This document shows positions 10,707 through 20,085 of a stretch of 64,000 nt of DNA, piece after piece. The notes beneath the pieces were generated by a model that was not told the DNA's origin, made no database searches, and was given only the letters and a program-made list of their open reading frames with translations. Made by a program: the position numbers and the translations under genes. Source of the DNA: Rhizophagus irregularis (Eukaryota; Glomeromycota; Glomeromycetes; Glomerales; Glomeraceae); assembly GCF_026210795.1 (NCBI RefSeq), contig NC_089450.1, positions 2,418,001 through 2,482,000 of the forward strand, written 5' to 3'. How positions within the stretch are numbered: the stretch's first letter is position 1; each line of letters starts with the position of its first letter.

Positions 10707-10975
10707 GTTCTTGGGAATCTTATAGAGATAATCTCTTATTTAATTTAGATAATTTCTCCCCTGTACAATCCTTTTTAGATTCACTTAGACCACGTAATAC
10801 TTAGTTCTCTAGCCTTTACTTTGGTTATTTGGGATGTGATGTCGTGTTAGGGACTCCTCCGGATTCGTCAAAAGTACCAGAGTGGCGCTGTCTTCGGGCG
10901 GTTTGATTATAGCTTAGTATCAGATAGCGTTTGACTTTTGTTTTATCTTTTGTTCTTGTCTATCTTTCTGTAATC

Positions 10976-11810
10976 TAGGGATTGGAACCGTCAAAAAAAA
11001 GCTTAACCGGTTAATAACCGGTTAATTAGAGCGTCTAACCGGTTAATAGTCGGTTAATTAATCGGTTAATTAACCGGTTAATTTGTAATGAAGCTAACCG
11101 GTTAATAACTGGTTAATATATAAATTTTATATTTTAACGTGTGTTTAGAGGCCTATTTTTTGTATTTTAACGCGCGTTTAAAGATAAATTTTTGTGTTTT
11201 TAACTAAATAGTATTATTTAAGAGTAATTTCTGGTAAATATTTATATTAAAATGTATACATCAGTAAAAAATTACATACAGTATATTGTAATTACTTACT
11301 ACCCAGTCATGCAGTGGTCACCGGTATCAGCACTAAGTTGAAAAGTTTTTTAATTATATTTTTAGTTCTATCCGAAATTCCATTCCAATCCTGATGGCCA
11401 CTGTAGTATTCAAATTTTTGCATTTTTTCTTATTTAAAATACTATACCCGATCATATGCTGATTTCTGCATAAATCAAGGTTATAACTTTAGAATATTTT
11501 AACATAAATAATGTTAAATTATAAATATCATATGCAATATATTATATTAAAATATAAGATTGCAGGTTTATCATCGAATCTATTAGGGTGGGCAAAATTA
11601 AAGTTAATGCTAGTAAAGTTAAAGTTAGAAGTTGGCTAGGAATTACTAATTTAGGATGATCTGTATTTTAACCGGTTAAGTTAGCCGGTTAATTAGTCGG
11701 TTAATTTAACCGGTTAAATTAACCGGTTAACCGTTTTTTGAGAGGTCTTAACCGGTTAACCGCCTTAACCGGTTAATTAACCGGTTAACCTTAACCGGTT
11801 CCAATCCCTA
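10976..11810. mobile_element. hAT-type MITE in the LINE 3' UTR
   Basis: Terminal inverted repeats TAGGGATTGGAACCG (10976) and CGGTTCCAATCCCTA (ends 11810). An 8-bp duplication, CTGTAATC, lies at 10968-10975 and 11811-11818. Both ends are packed with AACCGGTTAAT motifs in direct and inverted orientation; the middle is plain AT-rich DNA with no coding frame. It splits the LINE 3' UTR: the tail resumes at 11819 and runs into the AAAAAT repeats. This second nested insertion has termini different from the one at 9735. Confidence 0.92.
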
Positions 11811-11874
11811 CTGTAATCTAGTTCACGTGGTTTCAAAAATAAAAATAAAAATAAAAAAAGAATATATAAAATTA

Positions 11875-12335
11875 TTGAAAAAAAAAACTTTGCACTATAA
11901 TGTTCAAATGATTTACGTGACTTCCTTTCATTTTTCGGTTTAAAATCCTTTATTTGACACTTGGTTAATTTTCTAGTGCTTAATGCTGACGTGACATTGA
12001 TGACGGATGAATTATAGAATTAAAATAGTATTCAATAATATTATAAATGGAACATTAAAAGATTATTAATGATAGAGAACTAGGTTTATGCTTGATAAAG
12101 AGTGAATTAAAATCTACTATATAATAATTGTTTTCCGGTGTGACAGTAACGTTTAGATTACATATTTAACCTGTGCACGCCGTGCACCCGAAAGACTGTA
12201 TATAACATTTAACCGTCGTACCGATCACGTGTACGATCATCAAAAATTGCTGCTCTTGAGCCGTAAATATGCATTTTGTTAGAGTATCATGAGTATCATG
12301 TCGGTATCAGGTTCATGCAAATATCTGAATTATTT
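11875..12335. other. AT-rich spacer, no gene seen
   Basis: The stretch after the LINE target duplication holds no convincing open frame, RNA gene or element end. Confidence 0.6.
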
Positions 12336-12439
12336 ATAGTCTGATTGACCCAAGTTAATAGATAATCGATAATTGGATAATTGGCATTAGCACCCTGAAT
12401 TTTTATTAACTTGGGTCAATTTATGATTTACCAGACTAT
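12336..12439. repeat. Small inverted-repeat element, TGACCCAAGTTAATA arms
   Basis: Inner arms TGACCCAAGTTAATA (12346-12360) and TATTAACTTGGGTCA (12404-12418) are perfect inverted repeats of 15 bp. Outer arms ATAGTCTG (12336-12343) and CAGACTAT (12432-12439) extend the symmetry. It is probably a very short MITE or the collapsed ends of one. No clear target duplication was found. Confidence 0.6.
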
Positions 12440-12870
12440 ATTATTACCAGTATTAGACTTATATAATTCACCCTGTTTTACTCGGTTTGTGGCTTGCTTA
12501 TTTACTTAAAATTTTTAAATTTTTTATATTTTCGCCAATATTATTAGTAAACAATAATTAAATTTAAATATCACTGAATTTAATTTTTCTTTCTTAATCT
12601 TTTTACCCACTTATGAAGAGATTACATTAGATGAATTAGATGAGTAACGAAAGACAAAATATAATCACGTGTCCTCCTGTTAAGCCACGTGAGTCTTGAT
12701 AAAAAATGACGTAACTATTTGTTTTATCCTACAGATTAACTTATTAATGTACACTACATTTTGTACCTCATTCTAACTAAAAAAGTCTAAAAACTTTTCG
12801 GAATTTCTTAAATAATTCCGACCAGAATTAATATAAAATTGTCTACGCGAGATCAATTAATAAATTGTTT

Positions 12871-12981
12871 ATAAAAAAATGGTGTGAACACGCGATAATA
12901 AAAGAATAAAAAGTGGACTCATGAGAGATCATAAAAAATGGTGTGAACACGCAATAATAAAGAAAAAAAAGTGAACAAAAT
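12871..12981. repeat. 60-bp tandem duplication
   Basis: A unit beginning ATAAAAAAATGGTGTGAAC is repeated with a 60-bp period (12871 and 12931) with a few changes. There is no coding frame. It looks like a simple local duplication. Confidence 0.7.
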
Positions 12982-13030
12982 TGTTCAGAAACCAAGCTTA
13001 AAAAATTTTTTTATTAACTTATTTTATGTA

Positions 13031-13254
13031 AGGTGACACAATATTAAAAAATTGGTTCTCATAACCGCCGACCAGTTTTAAGAAAATTTACAGGAAAATT
13101 TTGTTAATATTAAATAATTAACAGATTATTTAAAGAAAAAAAAGTTAAAATTTTTTTTTAAAATTTGGGATTACCATTTTACCTTACAAATATATAAATT
13201 TTTAAATAAAAATATTCCGACCTCAAAATTTTAAATCCATGAAACGAGTCACCT
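13031..13254. mobile_element. TA-site MITE with AGGTGAC ends
   Basis: The ends are AGGTGACAC (13031) and GTCACCT (ends 13254), with TA on both sides (13029-13030, 13255-13256), as expected for Tc1/mariner-type insertion. The internal core matches, in reverse orientation, the element at 23704-23919: GGTTATGAGAACCAATT, TTACAGGAAAATTTTGTTAA and GGATTTAAAATTTTGAGG blocks are shared. No coding capacity. Confidence 0.7.
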
Positions 13255-13454
13255 TAAATGTGAAATTTTACAAAAAAAAACCTTTTATTACAATATGTAA
13301 TAAGACATTATTTAAACCATGTAAATAAAATTACGATCTTTATAAATAAAATTACCCAAAGAATAAAAAGAAACTAGTGAATCAAGATTAGCAAAAAAAA
13401 TGAAAATGAAAAAAGATGAAATAAAAGCAACTCGTTATCCCTTTTCTCATTTAC

Positions 13455-13952
13455 CTAAATTTTCATTTATCTAGTTGCTCTGTCTGAGTTGCATCCCTAG
13501 AAAAAGACAAGAAATGAACCGTAGAAAACATTTCTTAAATTAAACAAATAAAAAAATACACACCCACCTCCCTCCTTCCTAGTTTACCTTTAAAAGTACG
13601 GGTTTTACAAAGAAATTGACGCCCCTAGGATAAATCAAGAAATAGAACGTTAAAAACGTCTCTTTAAAGAAAAAAATAGATACATGACATCTCCCTTCCT
13701 AATTTACCTTCAAAAAGTCCGGTTTATATAAAGAACTCGGCGTCCTTAGAAAAAAAAAAAGAAATAAAACGTTCTAAACATCTCTTTAAAGTCAAATAAA
13801 TGAAAAAAATAGACATATGTCACCCCCTTCCAAATTTACCTTTAAAAGTCCGGTTTATATAAAGAATTCGAATCCTAAAAAAAAAGAGAAATAAAACGCT
13901 CTTAAAAGTCAAATAAATAAATAGTCCGGGTTGTATAAGAAACTTGATGTTC
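13455..13952 (-). other. Array of micro-exon-like units (array B), minus strand
   Basis: Read on the minus strand, five short blocks are each preceded by a T-rich tract ending in AG and most are followed by GTAAA: 13922-13952, 13840-13874 (35 nt), 13708-13744 (37), 13588-13624 (37) and 13455-13496 (42). They are separated by intron-like spacers of 47-95 nt. The blocks resemble each other (core TTCTTTATATAAACCGGACT). Exon lengths are not all multiples of three and one unit reads a stop, so the gene may be decaying. The larger exon at 14021-14204 would lie just upstream in the same gene. No known family recognised. Confidence 0.5.
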
Positions 13953-14020
13953 CTAGAAAAAAAAAAATGAAAATGAAACGTTAGAAACATTTCTTTAAAT
14001 CAAATTAAAAAAAATACTTG

Positions 14021-14204
14021 CCTTTCCAGTCCGCCCATTCTAAAACAACATAAATTTGCGTAATAATGCCTAGAATCCATTCGAAAAGGTGCTTCTTCAA
14101 GCTCACGAATAACTCTGTCTATGGCTAGACAATGAAGGACGTTCGTAAATACCAGGATGTCAAGCTCATGAGAATGTGTAGTGAACATGATGAGAAGAAA
14201 TTCC
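14021..14204 (-). CDS. Probable exon upstream of array B, unknown product
   Basis: The minus-strand open block starts after a canonical acceptor (TTTTTTTAG, just above 14204) and ends at a possible GC-AG donor (GCAAGT) or at the GTATTT a few bases further. It encodes about 60 residues containing HELDILVFTNVLHCLAIDRV and RELEEAPFRMDSRHYYANL, with the composition of a folded helical protein and unlike surrounding spacer translations. It precedes the micro-exon units in transcription order. I do not recognise the domain. The gene's 5' end is not identified. Confidence 0.45.
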
Positions 14205-14678
14205 CTAAAAAAAGATTATCAACGTAAGAACAATTGCTCACTTAATTTGATTAACTATGTTATTTGTTAGTTCTTTTTTTGTTTTTCTATTCTATTTTCT
14301 TATTATCATGTCAATACCTAATTCCGTCCTCACGTACTATATATATGGTTAGGAAAAACAATTGCCGAAAAATGATTAAACATAGTCACTCGAGTCGGTT
14401 TTAGTAAAAGTAATAACCCATACTCGCATTAACCCGTATGATTTCGAGTCGACTCGGATAACTCAAATTAGATTGCCGTATTATTTTATTTTTTTTTCTC
14501 AATTCAAAATACTAACTAGGCATTAAAATTTTTCAGTTAAATTATAACTTCGAATATAAAGAAAAAATAATAATTCTAACGCCCAGTATATCAATGTTTT
14601 CTGATAAAATAGACAATGCGAAAACAGATTTCAGAAAATTTTAGCATGTCATATGATAAGAAAAGAATGCATAAAAGG

Positions 14679-14874
14679 TAGTGTTCCGAGGGGGTCGAGT
14701 CGGGTCGAGTTTTGAGGTGTATTCGAACTCGATCCGAGCATCTGTTATCCCGTCAAGTTATATTTAATATAAAAAAATTTTAATTTTTAATTAAAAATAC
14801 TCGACGGGTCGATTTCATGCGAATCCACAACCGAACCTAAATACGAGCCGGGGTTTTCGGAAGTCGGAACACTA
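14679..14874. mobile_element. Decayed hAT-like MITE
   Basis: Inverted ends TAGTGTTCCGA (14679) and TCGGAACACTA (ends 14874), with subterminal GGGTCGAGTCGGGTCGAG and ACTCGACGGGTCG motifs recalling the element at 9735. GCATAAAA occurs close outside both ends (14669-14676 and 14882-14889), separated from them by a few bases, so it may be an eroded 8-bp duplication. No coding frame. Confidence 0.6.
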
Positions 14875-15119
14875 TGCCCTTGCATAAAAAAATTGTGCTG
14901 AAAGTTAAATTTTTTGTGATTGAACGCATTATTTACATTTATTAGATTCATTAATATTAATTTACTATACGTTTTTTTAAAACAAATATAAATTTAAATG
15001 TTATAAATAAAAAAAGAACGTTAATAATTACAGCTTGGATATGGGCCATAGAAAGACGAACCAATTTTAGAAAAAATATTTATATGCGAAAAAATCCGAT
15101 TTCAATCATGGGGGTTATT

Positions 15120-15373
15120 CCCTATAAAAAAAGTAGATACGTATTGTATACTGATAGATACGTCTAGATACGTTTAGATACGGGAAAATGCACAATTACG
15201 TATCTCACATGATACGTTTTTTCAGTGTCTCCGTATACAAAACGTGTCTTGAAAGATACGGAATTGTGCATTTTTCCATATCTCAAAACGTATCTAGACG
15301 TATCTAGACGTATCTCTCAGTATACAAAACGTATCTTTCAGTATAAAAAACCGTATCTACTTTTTTTATAGGG
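15120..15373. mobile_element. CCCTATAAAA-family MITE with GATACGT repeats
   Basis: Inverted ends CCCTATAAAAAAAGTAGATA and its complement ending TTTTTTATAGGG, flanked by ATT on both sides (15117-15119, 15374-15376). The body is almost wholly symmetrical and made of repeated TAGATACGT / ACGTATCTA motifs. It shares terminal sequence and 3-bp duplication size with elements at 41080 and 41434 and partial ones near 34597 and 34983. Confidence 0.78.
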
Positions 15374-15671
15374 ATTATTTTTAATATTCAAATATTTTAA
15401 TCAAATATAATTTTTTTGTAAAATATATCATTTTTTTGCTGGAAAATTTAGAAAAACAATAGCCAAATGATTTATTCTATTCTATTTTATTTTATTTTAT
15501 TACGTAACCTTTTTTTTTTGGTCTCGAACAATGAAATTTATGGTAATAAAATTTCAATTTAAAAAATTCATTAAATTTTTTTTTTTTAAAAAAAAAAATA
15601 AAAAAAAAATGGCGCACTGCCACAAATCCTAGATAGTTCTAGATTACAGGTTGCTGCACTATGCTATAGGT

Positions 15672-15720
15672 GAGCTACTTCTGCTATTGGGAGCTACTTC
15701 TGCTATTGGGGGAGCTACTT
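15672..15720. repeat. 20-bp tandem repeat, about 2.5 copies
   Basis: GAGCTACTTCTGCTATTGGG is repeated at 15672 and 15691 with a partial third copy at 15712. It is short and GC-richer than its surroundings; origin unknown. Confidence 0.7.
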
Positions 15721-16643
15721 CCATAATAATATAGGCGTTTATTCATGCACGACAAAAAGGATAAATTTAGAAATGATCTATCTCTTCTACGCCAAATATA
15801 AATACATATTTTTACTTCTAATCGATTCATCATACAATATATATATACATATTTTAGTAGTTTTTTACATTTAGTGTATAAAATTAAACTTTCATCCGTC
15901 TAATAACCGAAATTTAATTCAAATTAGAGAAATATCGTTCATTAAAAGAAATTATTCATGTTCACACTTATTATATTATAAATCTTATAAATCTTAATTA
16001 AAAACTTTTTTATCTATTAAATTAAAAAAGAAAATAACTGAGTTTAACCAGGAAGAAATTTCCTCGTATAATGTATAGTATATAAAAATACGTATCGTCA
16101 AAAACTTGATACGTGTTTTATTATTAAAGTAAATATTTTCATCATCTCGAATGAAATTCCTTAAAGTCGAAAATAGCATACAAACCTTTTTTTTGGAGAG
16201 AAAATATGAAACTTGACAAGCCATCTGTATTATTTGGCCTCCGATTTAGCGTGATGCGTATGTTATATAAATTAAATAAATCAACACATTTGCCTACTAA
16301 TTGAAAACGAATCTCATTATTCTCGTTCCAACGATTTTATTAATTCCTAAATTAATGATCATATAATCAATAAAATTTTATTCATGTAAAATACCCGTCC
16401 ATATTAATTGAAAAATATTGTACATAGTATTTCATATTATGGAAAATTTAAGCTATATTATGTCATAAATCAAAGCATAGTTGTAACTCTCCTCCAGAAA
16501 ATTAAATTTTCTTAATAATATTACGTAAAGGTCCATTATAGGACATTGTCGTATATATGTTGTTTTATTAACTAATTTAACTAATTACAATATTGTAACT
16601 AATTATTATTAACCTTAATTTTCATATTATATATATTATATTA

Positions 16644-17468
16644 TTAGGTTTGATTTTTATAATAATGTTGATCATAATTAACACTATCGTTATTATCGTT
16701 TTGTAAGCGATGTAAATTTCCTTGAGAAGTAAAACATTGATGTTGAAACGTATTAAATGCTCCCGTTTTAGAATCCATTATACTTTCATATTTGCAATAA
16801 TCTTGAACAAATCTCTTATGTAAATAATAACTTTCTTCGTGAAAGCTTTTTGGCATCAAATAATGAATTAAATCTCTTTTTAAATGAAACTTCAGGTTTT
16901 CCTGAAGAATAACAGAAAATTCTTGTTGCTGCTGATATTCGCCATTAGTGGATTGAATATTGTAAATAATTTTATTCAGGAACTGAAAGATAAATGCATG
17001 TGGAACCATTTTACATGTTACTTGATAAATTTTTTTTATCTCGGGTTGTTCGTGATAAAATCTACAAATCTTGTTACTACGAATGAGGTCTGGATTATTT
17101 ATTAACCGAGCGACAAATTCATAAGATAACGGTATTTCTTCACAAACAATATGATACATTTGAAAGTCGTTATACGGTTTATAAAAGAACGAATATTCGC
17201 TCACAAAAGTAGTTTCTTGATGATGGGTTAATGAACATGGATAAGATGCCAGATAGTCTTGAGTGGGTTGTAAAGAATGACTTGGTGGTATTGCTTGGAT
17301 GTTATTATTATTAAGAAACAATGGATTTTCATTAGATGTAGTAGGAGGCATGGTAATAGGATACATTTGCAATTCATTAGGTCTATTACTAATAAGAACG
17401 GCTGGGATGTCTTGTACAGTATTAGTAATGTTAAGAGTATTAGGTTGAAGACTATATGGAACATTCAT
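16644..17468 (-). CDS. Uncharacterised family A protein, member 1
   Basis: 274 residues, single exon, ATG 17468. Function unknown and no domain recognised. A low-complexity Asn/Pro-rich leader (1-85) includes a TQDY motif and is followed by the core shared with 29878-30510 and 39003-39788: EYSFFYKPYNDFQMYHIVCE (residues about 91-110), IPLSYEFVARLIN (112-124), FYHEQPEIKKIYQVTC (137-152), FIFQFLNKIIY (159-169), QENLKFHLKRDLIHYL (189-204), then a D-Y-x-x-YE motif. The two Cys are conserved in all three copies. No signal peptide or membrane segment is evident, so a soluble protein is likely. The 3' flank is AT-rich. Confidence 0.8.
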   Translation of the reverse strand: MNVPYSLQPNTLNITNTVQDIPAVLISNRPNELQMYPITMPPTTSNENPLFLNNNNIQAIPPSHSLQPTQDYLASYPCSLTHHQETTFVSEYSFFYKPYNDFQMYHIVCEEIPLSYEFVARLINNPDLIRSNKICRFYHEQPEIKKIYQVTCKMVPHAFIFQFLNKIIYNIQSTNGEYQQQQEFSVILQENLKFHLKRDLIHYLMPKSFHEESYYLHKRFVQDYCKYESIMDSKTGAFNTFQHQCFTSQGNLHRLQNDNNDSVNYDQHYYKNQT

Positions 17469-17642
17469 AATTGTCGTTTTAATGAAAGTTAACTTTGATC
17501 AATATAATTAGAGCGAATAGAGTGATTTGTACGTTATTTTTTTTTCGTATTAATTTTTTTTAAAAAATTTTTAAATAAAAAAAAATTGCTTTATAAAAGA
17601 AAATCTTGTGTTAACAGTGTTAATTTTTCGATAAAAAGTTAC

Positions 17643-17759
17643 TGTGCGGATGGCGCACAATTTATTGTGCGGCAAAGTGGTATGGCTATACTACTATAAT
17701 AGGTACTGTAATACATATGCGTCCAATCACATAAGAATTTTTTGTGCGCATGCCGCACA
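17643..17759. mobile_element. Short palindromic MITE-like element, TGTGCGG ends
   Basis: Arms TGTGCGGATGGCGCACAA (17643-17660) and TTGTGCGCATGCCGCACA (17742-17759) are inverted with 15 of 18 matches. More GTGCG motifs lie just to the right (about 17778-17812). The block is far richer in CpG than its surroundings. No clear target duplication. Confidence 0.55.
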
Positions 17760-18464
17760 TCCTTTCTAAAAAAGGTGTGCGCAAAATTCTGATCATGTGC
17801 GCTGCGAACATGAAAAATAAACACTGCTTGTGTATTATAACTCGATATCGTATGATTATACCAATTCCTTAAAAATTTTTTTTAAGTTTTGACTAGACTA
17901 TGTTTATAGCGACTAGATTATGTCTCTAAACTGATATGTTAAAGTTCAATGAAAACATCTGTGTATCAATTGGACAATACGTGCTAAAAAAGGAAAAATT
18001 ACACGTCCATAAATTGTCAAATGGTATTAAAAAATAGACAGAAAAACTGCTATATTAAAATAATATAAATATTTATTTATATATCTAAAATGAGAAAATC
18101 GTTGCGAATTTCGGACAATTGAAATTGCGATTTCAATTGTATTCTAGTAATTCTCTGCCTCGAATAAATTACCATAATCAATAATCAGAGTATGCATATT
18201 ATGCATAGGTTCAAGAAATCCGAGTATTTAATTAAAGTATACAATATGTTTAATATCACACTTTACAGAATAAATTCTTTGGGTTGTTGATCATAAAAAT
18301 GTACTACCACAGGAATGTTTAACCTATAAAAGTATTTATTAACATATAATGTAAATCCTATTTTGTTTATATTCGGCAAAGTTAAATTGCATTGCCGAAT
18401 ATTATATATTATTGTTATACTATGTATTATATTAGTATTTTTGTGTTAATACAATTTCATAATA

Positions 18465-19076
18465 CACAGTGAAATTCGATATAACGGAACCATCCGTTCC
18501 AGTAAAAATATCTGGTATATCGAGACTTCCGATATATCAAAAAATTTCGATATACCGGATTTTATATATAAATCCGATATATCAAGTTTTTATTTGTGCG
18601 ACATGTGCGACGAACATTGAAAATTTAGATTATTTTATTTAAAACATTATTTGAGAAATTTTATACACTGAAATTTACCAAAACTTAAAAAAATTTTGCT
18701 TTTTCTTACTATACGAAATAATTTTTTTATAAAAAAAAAAAATTATCATGTTGCTCAAAAAAAATGAGATTATCTGTATCACGTGAAAATACCGTAATTT
18801 TATTGGTTTTAAAATTGTGAATCGTCACGTGTTCTGGTATATCGAACCATTTTTATTATAACCGTTCTGTTATTTGTTCCGTTACTCCAGTCGTGTCTAT
18901 ATCTTGAAAATAAAAAATAAAAAAAAAAATAAAATTTGTTCCGTTATAGCTATTATCGAGATTTTACTAATAAATTCCGTTATATTTTAATATATGTGAT
19001 TTGGTTCCGGAAAAAAGTTCCGGTATAAGGCCAGTTCCGGTTTATTGGGGTTCCGTTATATCGAATTTCACTGTTG
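18465..19076. mobile_element. pogo/Tc1-like MITE, CACAGTGAAATTCGATATAA end
   Basis: The left end CACAGTGAAATTCGATATAA and the right end, whose complement reads CAACAGTGAAATTCGATATA, form a TIR of about 27 bp. Both ends abut TA (18463-18464, 19077-19078). CAGT-initial ends with a 'GATATAACG' block at TA sites are typical of pogo/Tigger-like elements (family knowledge). Internal copies of the same motif (CGATATACCGGA, CCGTTATA) recur near each end. The 612 bp encode no transposase. Confidence 0.8.
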
Positions 19077-19836
19077 TACGTATACGGGGACACCCATCAT
19101 TTTTACTCAATGCCGAGAGAAACTCGGTAAGATTCGTTATAAGTCAGAATACTGCACCACTGTGCTCGGACCAGTGCCGAATGTACCGAGTTGTCTCTCA
19201 GTATGTCCCGTATATTATGAAATCAGCTGTAATACAATTTAGTAACGAATAATGTTTTCGGATTGTTTATCGTGATTCCCACCGGATATTGAGAACGAGC
19301 TCTTTATCCAATTTTTTGATTGATTATGCCCCAAATTCAATATCATTATATCATAAGTAAAAAAAAGCTTTATTTTTCTTAATAATTATAATAGCATTTT
19401 AATAAAACGTTTCATTTGCATCAAATTTTGATATCTGTGCGCATTAGTTGCTATCTTTTGCCATTATTTCAGAAAACGTCCTAAGAAGAGAGGGGAAAGA
19501 ACCTTTAGGGCGAAGTTTTTTTTTTTAAATGGACTTTAAGATAGCTTTATATAAGGAATGAATTAATCTGTAAATTTCTTGACAATTAATAATATGGTGC
19601 GACCGTACGAGGAAGAACTACCGTTCATACTACCTCTAACTTTTGTAATTATAAGAAGGTAAATGGGTCTTTTTACGCCATGTTAAGTAATTGAGTTTCT
19701 CAAACGTAGATTTTTACTCAACTAAACTCATTATTTATCATCTGTCACATGATTTTTTGGTATTACAAAAATAATTTTGAGTAAAATCTCTTAAAAATCA
19801 CTTCTAACGCAAAGGGCGATATAAATAAATACTATA

Positions 19837-20081
19837 GGTGCCGTCGGAATTGCCGAATTGAAATTACGGCATCACAAAATATGGATTTTACCATTTAAAT
19901 ATTTAACAAATCATCGAGACCAGCATTATAGATTTACGAATTACAAATTATCTACGGTATAATCAGAAAAAAATATGTGTAATTTTGTATTTTTGACATT
20001 AAATAATTATGGCATTACGGCGATTTAATATATATATTACACTATAAAACTTCATATGGCGTAATTAATTCCGACGGCAAG
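19837..20081. mobile_element. TATA-flanked MITE, GGTGCCGTCGGAATT ends, copy 1
   Basis: Ends GGTGCCGTCGGAATT and AATTCCGACGGCAAG are inverted, with TATA on both sides (19833-19836, 20082-20085). The interior matches the element at 32820-33036 in reverse orientation, including ATTTAACAAATCATCGAGAC and ATTATCTACGG blocks. Non-coding. Confidence 0.8.
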
Positions 20082-20085
20082 TATA

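Larger units (their letters stand above)
3843..10804 (+). pseudogene. LINE ORF2 (endonuclease-RT-RNase H), broken and interrupted
   Basis: The enzymatic ORF of the LINE. The order is APE-like endonuclease, reverse transcriptase, zinc-binding region, RNase H and a C-terminal Cys/His segment. One reading path can be followed through two frameshifts (near 6895, and near 8425 where the original phase returns) and three in-frame stops (about 7000, 7489 and 7741). At 9735 a hAT element enters the frame and its first three bases, TAG, act as a stop. After the second copy of the duplication (10707-10714) the original frame resumes at 10715 and ends at TAG 10802-10804, adding 29 residues. Without the insert the coding length is about 2,000 codons. 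Known for the family: one polypeptide performs nicking and target-primed reverse transcription. Confidence 0.88.
1359..11859 (+). mobile_element. Full-length LINE retrotransposon with two nested hAT elements
   Basis: A non-LTR retrotransposon with ORF1, ORF2 and a 3' tail of AAAAAT-type repeats (about 11835-11859). It is bounded by a perfect 15-bp target duplication, GAATATATAAAATTA, at 1344-1358 and 11860-11874. That duplication fixes both ends and implies complete target-primed reverse transcription with no 5' truncation. Removing the two nested elements and their duplications leaves about 8.7 kb. The 3' UTR runs from 10805 to the tail and is split by the second hAT element. The perfect duplication suggests a fairly young insertion, yet ORF2 is already inactivated, so the copy is probably dead but could have been mobilised in trans. 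Confidence 0.92.

Noticed and set aside
19001-19252. Two overlapping plus-strand frames of 83 and 65 codons
   Set aside because: They begin inside the TIR of a pogo-like MITE and carry no recognisable domain.
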